This document shows positions 12,101-20,916 of a DNA stretch of 64,000 bases, piece after piece. The DNA is taken from contig JAIGNY010002795.1 of the NCBI GenBank assembly GCA_020152595.1, positions 12,501 to 76,500 on the forward strand, written 5' to 3'. Made by a program: the position numbers and the translations under genes. The DNA is from Chiridota heheva (lineage: Eukaryota > Echinodermata > Holothuroidea > Apodida > Chiridotidae). Under the pieces are notes generated by a model that worked only from the letters and a program-made list of their open reading frames with translations, did not search any database and was not told the DNA's origin. Position 1 is the first letter of the stretch. The number at the start of each line of letters is the position of its first letter.

Positions 12101-15100
12101 CAAGCAAGAGTACCAAAAAGCTGTGATGAAATTTACAGTGTGAAAAGGTTTGAGTTGGAATTAATTAGAAAATTTCCCACGGTTCTGAATAAAGGTGTCG
12201 AAAATCTTTCCATGCAAAATCCTGACAGAGATAATATTAATGTAGTAAATACATCTTTTTATATGCTTCCCTCTTTTGCAATTTATTGTACTATTCATCG
12301 TACAATTACACGGGGACGTTTTTAGAGCACATATTTTTTAGAGCACATATAAGGTAGTTTTAGCTGACATCATGAGGTCACGTGACTTTGTTTACATCGC
12401 CATTTTGTCTTGCAAGAACACTGTCGTCTGCTGTACACTTAATTAGACTCACAAACAATAATCAATAATTTTTGTAAGATAATTATGCCGAAATCTTGAT
12501 GTGCCATTGGTTGCACTAATTAATGTGTGCCAGGGAATAAAAAGACGTTTTTTCGATTTCCATTTAATCCTGATCCACGTTCGAAGTGTGTTTCTGCTGT
12601 ATGACACAACGGCTTTAAACCTACAGTTCACACTAGGATTTGCAGCGAGCACTTTATATCAAGTATGTAGGTTTTGTCTGAATATAACGAACACTCAGCT
12701 GGCGTTAACGTTAAAGTTACTCTTTGTAGACCTGGTGAATATATTAAACTTAATTAAGGAAAATATGAAGTAAAATCGAAAACAAACAAAAAAGCTGCAA
12801 TAAGTAAGATAGCTGAACTGGTAGGTAGGTTAGCATGTAGTATGTTTGTTGTACATGTGATGTGACTGAGCTGTGTGAAAACGCAACGATGCTTACCCTG
12901 CAAAATGGCTTCCAGATGAGTTAAGAGTCATGTGATGAAATCCCTCTATATACTGTTGCTTACTCAAGAAATCTTATATAAAAAAATTTATATATACATT
13001 TTTTTAGTTTTTGGTTCGATGCGATAGCATCAGGAATTTATACGGTCATGATGGTGTGTGTATGTGTGTGACGCCCAGATTGTAAGCACGATATCTCAAG
13101 AATGAAACACTGGATTCATGTCATATGGGGTACACAGATAGCCCATGGTCTGTAGATGTGCCCTATTGATTTTGATGATGATGTCATGCATATTAATGAG
13201 TAGGCAGGGCTTAATGTAAAAATCTGGAAATAATCATATTTTAACATCAGCATGTCTGTTTTGTTTCATATTTGGTGTAATTATGATGTTAGCTAGTGTG
13301 TACATATTGATGATGTAAAATTGTTAGATTTCATTATTAATATGCATAGTTGGTGGGGCTTAATCTAATTTTGCTGAAAAAAGCTTGCAAACATGGTTTC
13401 TGAAGAATGGTAAACTGGATTCATGCCATATGTGGTACACAGATAGCCCATGGTCTGCAGATGTGTCCTATTGTTTTTGGTGGTGATGTCATGCATATTA
13501 ATGAGTAGGATGGGCTTCATGATAAAATCGTGAAATGCTTATATTTTGATAACTGCTTGTCCTTTTGTTTCATACTTTGTGTAATTATGATGTTAGCTAG
13601 TGTGTACATGTTCATGGTACCAAAATGTTAAATTTCATTAATATGCAAAGTGAACAGGGCTTAACATGATTTTGTTAAAAAGAACTTGTAAACAAGGTAT
13701 CTCAAGAATGATACATGGGATTCAGTTCATATGTGGTACACAGATAGCCCATGGTCTGCTGATGTGCCCTATTGTTTTTGGTGGGGAGATATGCATATTA
13801 ATGAGTACGGCAGGGCTTAATGATAAAATCTTATAATGCTGATATTTTAAGAACCACATGTCTGTTTTGTTTCAGTATATGGTGTAATTATGATGTTAGC
13901 TAGTGTGTGTATGTATATGGTACCAAAATGTTGAATTTCATTAATATGCATAGTGGGCGGGGCTTAACATGATTTTGTTGAAAAGAGCTTGTACACACAG
14001 TATCTCAAGAATGATATATGGGATTAATTTCATATCTGGTACACAGATAGCCCATGGTCTGCTGATGTGCCCTATTGTTTTTGGTGGTGATATCATGCAT
14101 ATGAATAAGTAGGTGGGGTTTAATGTAAAAATCTTGAAATGCTGATATTTTAAGAATCGCATTCTTTGTTTTATTTCATATTTGGTATAATTGTGATGTT
14201 AGCTGGTGTGTTGATATGCAATGACATGACAAAAGGTAATACATATGAAAAAAAACTTGAAATCAAGTTAATCAGCTGGTCCTGTTCTTAAAAAAATATG
14301 AAAAGAGCAGATCGGGCCAGACATTTCCTTATCACTATCTTACAAAACCTTTTGGTTTCTGGTTATTCCAGACAATTCAAATTCTTCCAAAGATAATTGC
14401 ACACAGTAAATACAGATGCCATATGAACTGTCAATCATTTAGCAAGAGGTTTATTTTAGGGAGGATAATTGGTTATATTAGTCACAATATTTAGGTTTGT
14501 GGTTTGGACAAGCTGAAACAGAATTTTAAGGAGAGCCACAGCTAATGAGGTTTTTTCCAGCTACGGTTGCAATTTACAGAGTGAGAAGGTCAGTAAAGAT
14601 TACACGTGCCAGACCCATGTCCAACACCAAGATTGTCTGTAGCTTGAAAAGGCCTTATGATATGAAATGCCCATGCTTAAGGAAGATACTCCTTTAATGA
14701 TTGATTGTTGTTTGCTTATTACTTTAAAAAAATGTAAAATATTAAAATTATTGTACAAAATTTAAGTGACTTAAAAGCAAGATAGTTATCTTATAACCTT
14801 CAAACATAACATATTTTTGTATCTATTTTTCCCAGTAAAGCCGGGTATTAGATATCGTGAACTAGGCAATGTTATTCAGAAGCATGTCCAAGCGCACAAC
14901 TTTTCCGTGGTGAGAACTTACTGTGGTCACGGCGTCCATCGTCTCTTCCATGCATCCCCAAGCATACCACATTATTCAAGTAAGTATCGTGTGGCCATGT
15001 TTCTGTATTAAAGGTATATGGGCAGGCGGACATTTTGTACCCATATAAACATTCTGAGCAGAACAGTCTTTAAACTCACAATAAGCACTTATAGTTTTTA

Positions 15101-18100
15101 AGTTATGACAGCTCAAAAGTTGGTCAACATTTCTGGGATGTTCAATATTGATGATGATGAAAAGGAATGAGCACTGCTTAAGCTCTTTAATGTAACTCTG
15201 TATATCACTTATAGTTTTTAAGTTATGACAGCTCAAAAGTTGGTCAACATTTCTGGGATGTTCAATATTGATGATGATGAAAAGGAATGAGCACTGCTTA
15301 AGTTCTTTAATGTAACTCTGTATATCACTTATAGTTTTTAAGTTATGACAGCTCAAAAGTTGGTCAACATTTCTGGGATGTTCAATATTGATGATGATGA
15401 AAAGGAATGAGCACTGCTTAAGCTCTTTAATGTAACTCTGTATATCACTTATAGTTTTAAGTTATGACAGCTCAAAAGTTGGTCAACATTTCTGGGATGT
15501 TCAATATTGATGATGATGAAAAGGAATGAGCACTGCTTAAGTTCTTTAATGTAACTCTGTATATCACTTATAGTTTTAAGTTATGACAGCTCAAAAGTTG
15601 GTCAACATTTCTGGGATGTTCAATATTGATGATGATGAAAAGGAATGAGCACTGCTTAAGCTCTTTAATGTAACTCTGTATATCACTTATAGTTTTAAGT
15701 TATGACAGCTCAAAAGTTGGTCAACATTTCTGGGATGTTCAATATTGATGATGATGAAAAGGAATGAGCACTGCTTAAGCTCTTTAATGTAACTCTGTAT
15801 ATCACTTATAGTTTTTAAGTTATGACAGCTCAAAAGTTGGTCAACATTTCTGGGATGTTCAATATTGATGATGATGAAAAGGAATGAGCACTGCTTAAGC
15901 TCTTTAATGTAACTCTGTATATCACTTATAGTTTTTAAATTATGACAGCTCAAAAGTTGGTCAAAATTTCTGGGATGTTCAATATTGATGATGATAAAAA
16001 GGAATAAGCACTGCTAAAGTTCTTTATTGTAATTTATGTTTCTTTCCCAATATTAAAATATCAAAGGCTCTCAAATTGGGTTCTACTGCTAAATCTGGGT
16101 CAAGGTTATAATAAAATCCAATTTCCTGTTTACTATAACCAACTGCTCCCATTCAATATATTTGGTGGAAAGACCGCAAAACAATAAGGGCAACTTTCTA
16201 GTTGTTCCATTGTGAGGTCACAAAATATTGCACAATGTAGGTATTTCATTTGTTTAAATGCTGTAAAATGGACAGTTTTTAATTGATTTTGATGGAATGT
16301 TTTGCTGTTTGCATTGATTTAAGTATATTTGAAACCATTTAAGCTCATGTTGGTGCTACCTGCCCATATATATACCTTTTGTCTAATCGCTCGTTGGAAG
16401 AGAATTCAAATCTAGATCAGTCATGAAAGTTTTGTAAAAAGCTTCTTTTTTTCCAAGTTACAGTAAATCAAAAGTGCCAACATAATATCTGCTAAAGTCA
16501 GAGAACTTAATGATTTTCTTTCGATGCTGTTCAGAACAACAACTGACTAAATGTCTTATTGGAGAAATTGGAGATATGGCTAAGTTCCAAAACTGCTTAT
16601 CGGAAAATTGGTGTCCATTTGTTAAGACTTTTGCAGCAGAGGATTATGAAACAGTGGATTTGCATCAGAATATTCAGGTTTTTACCTTATGGCATCACGG
16701 AATTGCATAATTGTTGAATAATTAGACATGGAAAATATAATAAGTTGCAAAATCGTCATTTTGATATATTTTACCTCGTTTGAATGGGATTCTTAGTCAG
16801 CTACACGATCTGCAATATTTTTGTAAACTTATTCTAGCTTTTGTTTTCATTGGGTGGTACTACCTACAATCTTGGACAAACCTCGTTGAAACACTTAGTA
16901 AAAATATGTGATCTTTTAATGAAGCTATTTTCCTATTATAAATTATTCCACATTTAGAAATCAGAAATGCTGGAAATTTGTTCTGTTGCTTCTTCAATCT
17001 CTACTCTTTCAATTGTAATTAATATTTTAGAATTTTAAGGACATTTTATCATTTCATTGACACCGCCAGTGTCCCCTTCCCCTACCTCACTATATTAATT
17101 CTCCCCTCCTTTCCCCCTCCAATGTTGGCCGATGTTACTGTTTTTCCTGGAAATGATATTAAGAAAGAAAGAAATTCAACATTGAAAAGGGGATGGGGGA
17201 GGGGGTTACAATTCTCGGAAAAAATGTTAAAGAAACATAAACATTGTAGTTCTTAAAAAGCTGAAGTGTTCCAACAGTTTTGTCCAAGATTGTAGCTCAT
17301 AAGTTCATTGATCATCAAAAACATTATCTACATGTTTAAAAATTGTTGCTAAACACTTTTGTGAATGTCAGTTTTTTCAGATTTGTTTGTAAATATAGGC
17401 TGTCTGGAATGGGGAATAATAAAATTTAGATTAATAAGAAAAAATAAATTATTCCACTTTTTTTATTTTTCAGAAAATAAGGCAGTTGGTGTTATAAAAC
17501 CAGGCCATGCTTTCACTATAGAACCCATGATCAATACAGGTGAGTATACTGATTTGAACTTTTTTGACCATGTGAATATACTTTTGGAGCAATATTAGTA
17601 GTGCTGTCATGACATGTCAATTATCGCAATATCACGATATCTCTTTTCCCACAACATGAAATATGCCTCTCAACACATATCGCGATACCAAAAACTAATA
17701 CAGAACTAAGAAATTTTTGCGCAACTAAACTAGGCTACTTCGTATATTACGGTACTGATGTTACTGTGGTTAATCTAAAAATCAAGTTTAGGCCATTAAA
17801 AAACGTGCAAAAATACCGTGAAACATAAAATAAAAAACTAATTGAAAATGGTTATCCTTACCCCACACTGGCACGCTCCAATGTAAGTAGGCAAAAAAAA
17901 TGAAGAATTGGCCCACGAACATGCCTCTCACTTCGATGATGAATTTCCAAACATATGCGTGATGAACGTAATAGTCACCCGATCATGTCGTCTGCTAGAT
18001 GGGCAAATCATTTTGTCTTGCATTCATCATATAAGTTATAAAAGTTGTAACGTTAGTGATATTAACAATTTGTGTCGCGAGTCAAGTTTCCTTGGGAAGG

Positions 18101-18780
18101 TTCGTAATATACAAATATATCGCGATATTTTTCTCCACGATATTCGATACGTAATAGAGCCATGTCGTGACAGCACTAAATATTAGTTGAGAAATATGAA
18201 AGTAAACTTCTGCTAGCTTTTGTTAATATGAGACAGCAGACAGGACTTGGTTTAACCGTGAATCCAGCTTTGGATTCAGTGATAATTAAGCCAAGGTTTC
18301 TGCACAAACATGCATATTCATTAATGATGCCAATACCTTAGAGGTTTTGTGTTGCTGAATCTTCTGTATGTGGGCTTTGCACTAATTTTGTAACAAACGT
18401 AAATCATTTGCCTTATCTTTGAGTGACTTGTCATATTAGGCTTCCAAGATAAATCTCATTTATGGGTGGTGACATTAGAATATAATATTGCAAGGTAAGA
18501 CAACTTTCAAAACTACAATCTCAAAGTATAATCTTTTATTATCTTTATTTGCACCCTTTATTTTGATTTTTTCTCTCCTTCCTATCCTCTCTCCCTCTCC
18601 CATTCATTTCCATCCTAACTCTTACACCTTAAGTCTTTAGCACCCTCTTCACACATTTGACTCTGACTCTCGCAGTGCTGTTAAACATCAACAAACCATA
18701 CCAAACAAACCTTCAAAACTATAAACAATGTACAATCTCACAGGGCAATCATGTAATAATGATTAAGAGGTCTATGATAA

Positions 18781-18821
<41 letters not shown>

Positions 18822-19537
18822 TGTGGTTGGTCATGTTTCACTGGGGGCAAGGGCTTCACAACTGGTTTATCAAATGACTGGATATCAGTGGTGTGGTGGG
18901 TCATGTTTCACTGGGGGCAAGGGCTTCACAACTGGTTTATCAAATGACTGTGGATATCAGTGGTTTGGTGGGTCATGTTTCACTGGGGGCAAGGGCTTCA
19001 CAACTTGTTTATCAAACGACTGTGGATATCAATGGCTTGGTGGGTCATATTTCACTGGGGAGCAAGGGCATTTTGGCGCCACCATCACGAAAAAGAACAA
19101 AAAAATGCTTATACTAAAACATTGGACACATAAAATTGGCATGCACCATTTAGATCATGGCAGATAAATTCATTGAGTTAATTAGTGGGTGAATTCGGGG
19201 AAGCCTTGGTAATAGAAAATTGCTTAAAATGTTATCAAACCACACCAGTGGAAAGAGAAGTACCTAATCTGTGGTAAGGACTGCAAGATGTCTAAAGCCT
19301 TTAATATAGTGATACTATTTTGTCAGCGCTATAATGTTGTGATCTACTTTTGTTTTAAATTAGGAAAATGGCAAGACACATTATGGCCCTGATGACTGGA
19401 CAGATGTAACGACAGACGGCAAACGCTCTGCACAGTTTGAACACACCCTTTTAGTCACGGAAACTGGATGCGAAATTCTGACAGCTCGCAGGGAGAAGGA
19501 CGGCAGACCACACTTTATGGATCAGTTAGAACTTTGA
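3036..19537 (+). CDS. METAP1: Methionine aminopeptidase 1, partial, nine exons
   Basis: Cytosolic, ribosome-associated dimetal peptidase that removes initiator Met from nascent proteins. Exons: 3036-3182, 5183-5243, 6079-6170, 6286-6437, 7465-7535, 11385-11516, 14836-14979, 17474-17539, 19364-19537. Every intron is GT-AG and every phase joins. After correction of one frameshift the exons give about 345 residues, against 348 for the same span of the 386-residue human protein (from memory). Metal ligands are all visible: Asp in VDIS, Asp in HADLNETFF, His in CGHGVH, Glu in FTIEPM, Glu in QFEHTL. Substrate-binding His lie in VICHG and RLFH. Missing: the start codon and most of the N-terminal zinc fingers. 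Odd: an extra base in the CCC run at 19387-19389 breaks the last exon. Identification is very secure; whether the frameshift is biological is not. Confidence 0.96.
3748..4268. repeat. 20-bp minisatellite, about 26 copies
   Basis: The unit is GACTCTGCTTGCAGCCCTGG, with 1-2 base variants, and every 60 bases holds exactly three units. Because it contains no stop in any phase it produces long repeat-only reading frames on both strands. They lack flanking coding character and are not genes. It lies in the METAP1 intron after the zinc-finger exon. Confidence 0.97.
4525..5096. mobile_element. MITE-B copy 1 (TTAA-flanked, long inverted ends)
   Basis: The left end reads TTAA-AGGTTTAGTTCAG and the right end is its imperfect reverse complement, CTGAACTAATCCT-TTAA. 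Inverted arms extend about 120 bp through words such as GAAAGAGGACTTC and ATGGTGAAGAAA. No coding. This is the most abundant family in the window, with about nine further copies or fragments. Confidence 0.85.
5183..5243 (+). CDS. METAP1: METAP1 exon: linker, PDYADHP
   Basis: Phase 0 in, phase 1 out, donor gtaaag. It encodes [20 protein letters not shown]. The PDYADHP string is a METAP1 signature just upstream of the catalytic fold. Confidence 0.92.
5477..5808. mobile_element. MITE-B copy 2, left part only
   Basis: Closely matches the left half of the copy at 4525, from TTAAAGGTTTAGTTCAGG through the CCACCTGAAGAAAGTTTGAG region, then stops. No right inverted end is present, so it is a truncated copy. 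Confidence 0.8.
6079..6170 (+). CDS. METAP1: METAP1 exon: start of catalytic domain
   Basis: Phase 1 in, phase 0 out. It encodes [20 protein letters not shown], then [11 protein letters not shown], matching the human segment before the REVLDVAA helix. The donor is followed at once by a short (TA)n run at 6183-6200. Confidence 0.93.
6286..6437 (+). CDS. METAP1: METAP1 exon: REVLDVAA to KSCCT
   Basis: Phase 0 in, phase 2 out, donor gtaagt. It encodes [34 protein letters not shown] and [16 protein letters not shown], nearly identical in pattern to vertebrate METAP1. Confidence 0.95.
6508..6598. repeat. C-rich low-complexity tract
   Basis: Runs of CCCACC and CCCC interrupted by single bases. 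The - strand is therefore G-run rich and could form quadruplex structures. The rest of the intron 6438-7464 is unremarkable except for the copy of a piggyBac-like end at 7258-7275 and A/T homopolymers near 7050 and 7285. Confidence 0.85.
7258..7275 (-). mobile_element. Solo TTAA-element end
   Basis: Reads TGGTAGAGTAAGGGTTAA, identical to the right end of the 345-bp TTAA-flanked insertion at 19847-20191. The preceding bases (ACGGTGATA) also match. No partner left end was found nearby, so this is a fragment. Confidence 0.5.
7465..7535 (+). CDS. METAP1: METAP1 exon: VICHG substrate His
   Basis: Phase 2 in, phase 1 out, donor gtgagt. It encodes [20 protein letters not shown] then IC-N. The His of VICHG corresponds to the conserved substrate-binding His of type I methionine aminopeptidases. 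Confidence 0.94.
7709..8414. mobile_element. MITE-A copy 1 with amplified left end
   Basis: Flanked by TTAA, with ends AGGAATATTCCCATG and the exact inverse CATGGGAATATTCCT. The first 150 bp (7709-7860) hold about seven tandem copies of the terminal 22-24-bp segment, so the left end has been duplicated in place. The interior matches 26173-26846. No coding. Confidence 0.85.
8465..8790 (+). mobile_element. Possible tRNA-derived SINE
   Basis: GGTTCGAGTCT near 8521 fits an RNA polymerase III box B, with a poorly conserved tRNA-like stretch before it. The body downstream is not recognised. Box A is weak, so this is tentative. Confidence 0.4.
8995..10790 (+). mobile_element. Satellite-bearing mobile element, copy 1
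   Basis: A unique-looking 5' part (about 8995-9540) contains ATGCGAAGCATAATGCT, CTATGTAATGGCGATTTTGT and CACAGTTTTTCCTGAGAT. A minisatellite follows from about 9546 to 10765. The same combination occurs inverted at 46480-47570, showing that array and flank move together. Reading frames across the array are repeat-only. No transposase is seen. The flank also contains a repeated segment with ACTCCGCCTTTATTATT (9432, 9651). Confidence 0.75.
9546..10765 (+). repeat. Degenerate 23-26-bp minisatellite
   Basis: The core word is GGGATGCCATGTGGGACAT, joined by variable AGGGT/GGGGT spacers. More than 40 units with heavy divergence and occasional internal deletions. The array is internal to the mobile element above. 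Confidence 0.9.
10791..11384. other. Intron stretch, one perfect hairpin
   Basis: Nothing coding. At about 11022-11052 an inverted repeat with 10-base arms (GACCCGACCT / AGGTCGGGTC) surrounds an 11-base loop. The remainder is AT-rich intron. Confidence 0.6.
11385..11516 (+). CDS. METAP1: METAP1 exon: two metal-binding Asp
   Basis: Phase 1 in, phase 1 out, donor gtaaga. It encodes [20 protein letters not shown] followed by [20 protein letters not shown]. The Asp residues of VDIS and HADLN correspond to the two Asp metal ligands of the pita-bread fold. Confidence 0.95.
11648..11682 (+). repeat. G-rich tract
   Basis: Runs of 13, 5 and 7 G separated by short A/T spacers, able in principle to form a quadruplex on the + strand. 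It is intronic. Confidence 0.7.
12132..12350 (+). mobile_element. Interspersed element F, copy 1 (empty TTAA site)
   Basis: Homologous to 19757-20417, sharing GAGTTGGAATTAATTA, TTCTGAATAAAGGTG and TTAATGTAGTAAAT. Here the target ATATTAATGTAG (TTAA at 12237-12240) is uninterrupted, whereas the other copy has a 345-bp insertion at the same point. No coding. Confidence 0.75.
12351..12948 (+). mobile_element. Non-autonomous element derived from a THAP exon, copy 1
   Basis: Its full length aligns with 34145-34872. It begins with a GTTTTAGCTGACATCA segment and ends GTGATGAAATCCCTCTA. It carries a decayed THAP exon at 12485-12662. THAP domains head P-element-like transposases (THAP9) and several chromatin factors. 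A repeated, terminally bounded unit suggests a transposon rather than a host gene copy. Confidence 0.65.
12485..12662 (+). pseudogene. THAP zinc-finger exon, broken
   Basis: In one frame it reads M-P-K-S-stop-C-A-I-G-C-T, then [12 protein letters not shown]-stop-[15 protein letters not shown]. This is the THAP C2-CH layout, with CxxxxC at the start, a basic middle, KPT, and CSEHF at the end. There are three in-frame stops. The third, directly after VSAV, is also present in the copy at 34292. The exon ends at a plausible donor gtatgt. Identification rests on motif order. Confidence 0.75.
13010..14220 (+). repeat. About 302-bp tandem repeat, four copies
   Basis: The anchor word ACACAGATAGCCCATGGTCTG (first 20 bases shared) recurs near 13135, 13438, 13738 and 14041. 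Each unit also has TGATGTTAGCTAGTGTGT and a TGCATATTAATGAGTA-like word. Divergence between units is moderate and no open frame persists. Confidence 0.9.
14221..14835. other. Intron stretch, nothing recognised
   Basis: AT-rich, with no repeats or coding similarity that I can identify before the next METAP1 acceptor. Confidence 0.5.
14836..14979 (+). CDS. METAP1: METAP1 exon: metal-binding His and substrate His
   Basis: Phase 1 in, phase 1 out, donor gtaagt. It encodes [20 protein letters not shown], then [19 protein letters not shown] and SIPHYS. The His of CGHG is a metal ligand and the His of RLFH contacts substrate in this family. Confidence 0.96.
15086..16035 (+). repeat. 120-bp tandem repeat, about eight copies
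   Basis: Units start with CACTTATAGTTTTTAAGTTA and contain GGTCAACATTTCTGGGATG and GATGATGATGAAAAGGAATG. The inner copies are nearly identical and differ by a T-run length (120 or 119 bp) and a C/T at AAGCTCTTT. The last copy has diverged. The - strand carries repeat-only frames of 40 residues per unit that break where a unit is 119 bp. Confidence 0.96.
16036..16866. other. Intron stretch, nothing recognised
   Basis: No coding similarity. The small open frame around 16510-16710 has no recognisable domain and no splice-consistent link to METAP1. Confidence 0.5.
16867..17292. mobile_element. TA-flanked MITE (Tc1/mariner-like)
   Basis: TA precedes CAATCTTGGACAAA, and the inverse TTTGTCCAAGATTG is followed by TA. 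The inverted ends continue imperfectly for about 30 bp (GTTGAAACACTT against its complement). The middle has a C-rich stretch (about 17075-17120) and a G-rich stretch (about 17185-17205) around CAATGTTGG. A related end occurs at 62634-62670 and at the window edge. Confidence 0.7.
17474..17539 (+). CDS. METAP1: METAP1 exon: FTIEPM metal-binding Glu
   Basis: Phase 1 in, phase 1 out, donor gtgagt. It encodes [20 protein letters not shown] then NT-G. The Glu of TIEP is a metal ligand. Confidence 0.95.
17599..18178 (+). mobile_element. hAT-type MITE with 8-bp target duplication
   Basis: 580 bp with inverted ends TAGTGCTGTCATGACATG and TGACAGCACTA. It is flanked on both sides by AATATTAG (17591-17598 and 18179-18186), a perfect 8-bp duplication, the hAT hallmark. 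The interior holds ATCGCGATA-type words and no transposase. A second copy lies inverted at 29778-30381. Confidence 0.92.
18187..18540. other. Intron stretch, nothing recognised
   Basis: No repeat or coding similarity visible. Confidence 0.45.
18541..18713 (+). mobile_element. LINE family 1, 3' tail fragment
   Basis: Pyrimidine-rich end of the ORF region, then AGCACCCTCTTCACACATTTG, TGCTGTTAAACATCAACAAA and a CCAAACAAACC terminus, parallel to 2870-2934. It is heavily 5'-truncated. Confidence 0.7.
18779..18822. repeat. (TA)n microsatellite
   Basis: Alternating TA with one ATGTAT interruption, directly before the 72-bp tandem repeat. Confidence 0.95.
18823..19062 (+). repeat. About 71-bp tandem repeat, 3.4 copies
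   Basis: Units carry GGTCATGTTTCACTGGGGGC, AAGGGCTTCACAACTGGTTT and ATCAAATGACTG. The first copy is about 70 bp and later ones 71-73 bp. It lies 300 bp before the last METAP1 exon. Confidence 0.9.
19364..19537 (+). CDS. METAP1: METAP1 last coding exon, with frameshift
   Basis: Acceptor attag, phase 1 in. It starts GKWQDTLWP, aligning with the human WQDETWPDGW segment. One extra C in the CCC run (19387-19389) then shifts the frame. The following frame reads [34 protein letters not shown] and [15 protein letters not shown]. The segment length (174) is one base too long for the phases. The Glu of QFEH, the last metal ligand, is downstream of the break, so a real lesion would inactivate the enzyme. 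Confidence 0.93.
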   Translation, partial: ENGKTHYGPDDWTDVTTDGKRSAQFEHTLLVTETGCEILTARREKDGRPHFMDQLEL

Positions 19538-19756
19538 TCAGCTGTACTATGCTCCATGAATTTTCTCCATGACATTGCTCAAATATAAAGTGATCTGCTT
19601 GACCAATCAGATGGAAGACGACATTGCAGCAGTTGGATACCACATTTTGGTTGTGGGTGGTTAAAGTACACTTTTGAAAAGATGCTTTTAATGTTTCAAT
19701 GTGTTCCTTTCATTATTTCTGATTGTATGCTATTGCAGGCCTATAGGCAGGGGCAG
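19538..19756 (+). other. METAP1: METAP1 3' UTR region
   Basis: Non-coding sequence after the stop codon. The nearest AATAAA is at 19793-19798, inside interspersed element F. Another is at 22210-22215 in TGAATAAAGTTTTC. Which one is used cannot be decided from sequence. Confidence 0.4.
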
Positions 19757-20417
19757 AGTTGGAATTAATTATCAAATTTCCCAGCATTTCTAAATAAAGG
19801 TCTCAAAAATCTTCCCACAAAAAAATAATGACGGAAATAATATTAAACCTTACTTTACCAGCACTTTTTGGAAAATGCGTTCAGGAGGCGGAGTCAAAGA
19901 TGGGGCACCTAAAACGCCAATAATATTCCCGCTTGGTAGAGTAAGGGTTGACCACAGGCTAATTATTGAAGGTTCCTCCATCTTCCGAGCAGCAAAGTCA
20001 GGCTCGTTTCGCTTCAGTAACCTGGTGGGCCGCCCATTGGGTCCACGCTGCATATATTTTCGAGTTGGTGCACTTGTCACAGGTTGATTAACTCTTACTC
20101 CACCAGCACTTTTTGGAAAATGCGCCTGGGAGGCGGAGTCAAAGACAGGCACCTAAAACGGTGATAATATCGCCCCGTGGTAGAGTAAGGGTTAATGTAG
20201 TAAATGCATCTTTATATGCCTCCTCCTTTTGCAATTGAATGTGGTATTCATTGCACAATTACGTGGGAGTACGTTCTTAGAGCAATCAACGCAAAACATT
20301 GTGGCCAAAATCTTAATGTCTTGCCAAAAAAAACTGTTGCTTACCTCGGTTATAACCACGGGAACCATGATTTTTTCAGGTCTCGGCAGGAGTTTAATAG
20401 GGATGTTCATATCTGAT
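19757..20417 (+). mobile_element. Interspersed element F, copy 2, interrupted
   Basis: Matches 12132-12350 on both sides of a 345-bp insertion. Left part: GAGTTGGAATTAATTATC and AAATAAAGGTCTCAAAAATC. Right part: TTAATGTAGTAAATGCATC and TTGCACAATTACGTGGGA. A related tail (CCACGGTTATAACCATTGGA) is seen at 54090-54170. No coding. Confidence 0.75.
19843..20195. mobile_element. TTAA-flanked insertion (piggyBac-like ends)
   Basis: TTAA (19843-19846) and TTAA (20192-20195) flank 345 bp absent from the other element F copy, where a single TTAA remains. The ends are ACCTTACTTTACCA and the inverse of CCCTTACTCTACCA. Internally it is two similar modules of about 100 bp (19847-19949 and 20090-20191), both with CCAGCACTTTTTGGAAAATG and GGCGGAGTCAAAGA, separated by about 140 bp. 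The right end sequence starting CCC and the TTAA target fit piggyBac. No transposase. Confidence 0.85.
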
Positions 20418-20916
20418 ATGACTTTTCAGTCAAAATAATTGAATGCAAATGGTACTCAAGGGGACGGACTGGGCTTACAAAAGGGTAAAGTGAGAAATCT
20501 GTAAGGCTCTAATTCAATTAGGGCATCATTTGAATGGATGAACCCCCCTACCCATCTCTCCTCTGCCCATGGTGTTTGGGGGCAAACTCTCTGAAAAACT
20601 TTGCCAAAAATAGACCTGCAGAGCAAAGAAGTTTCACAAACTGGGGCATGTGCAAATTTGATGCTCATGTAAAAAAAAAGATGACAAGACATACCTATAT
20701 GGCTTATAGTGATTTCCATTTTTTGACTGATATATCATCTGTGATTGCAATAAACTTTTTTACAAAAAACCATTTATACCAGACCTGAAACAAAAAAGAC
20801 ATTTAAAAACAATTAATGGATTTAAGCTTAAAAAGGGAGGTCTCACATACCTGATGCTAATCTTGACATTACACTCTTATTCCTCAAGTGTTTTGGCATA
20901 CTTCATTAAAAAGTTA
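20418..20916. other. Intergenic, nothing recognised
   Basis: Small open frames here have no recognisable motif. Confidence 0.4.

Noticed and set aside
14976..15953. 40-residue antisense repeat peptide over the 120-bp array
   Set aside because: The frame is lost at each 119-bp unit and there is no start or domain context. A by-product of 120 being divisible by three.
19366..19400. Alternative reading [11 protein letters not shown] of the METAP1 last exon without a frameshift
   Set aside because: It does not join the phase of the previous exon, and it loses the W-Q-D-x-x-W-P match to the family. The shifted reading fits better.
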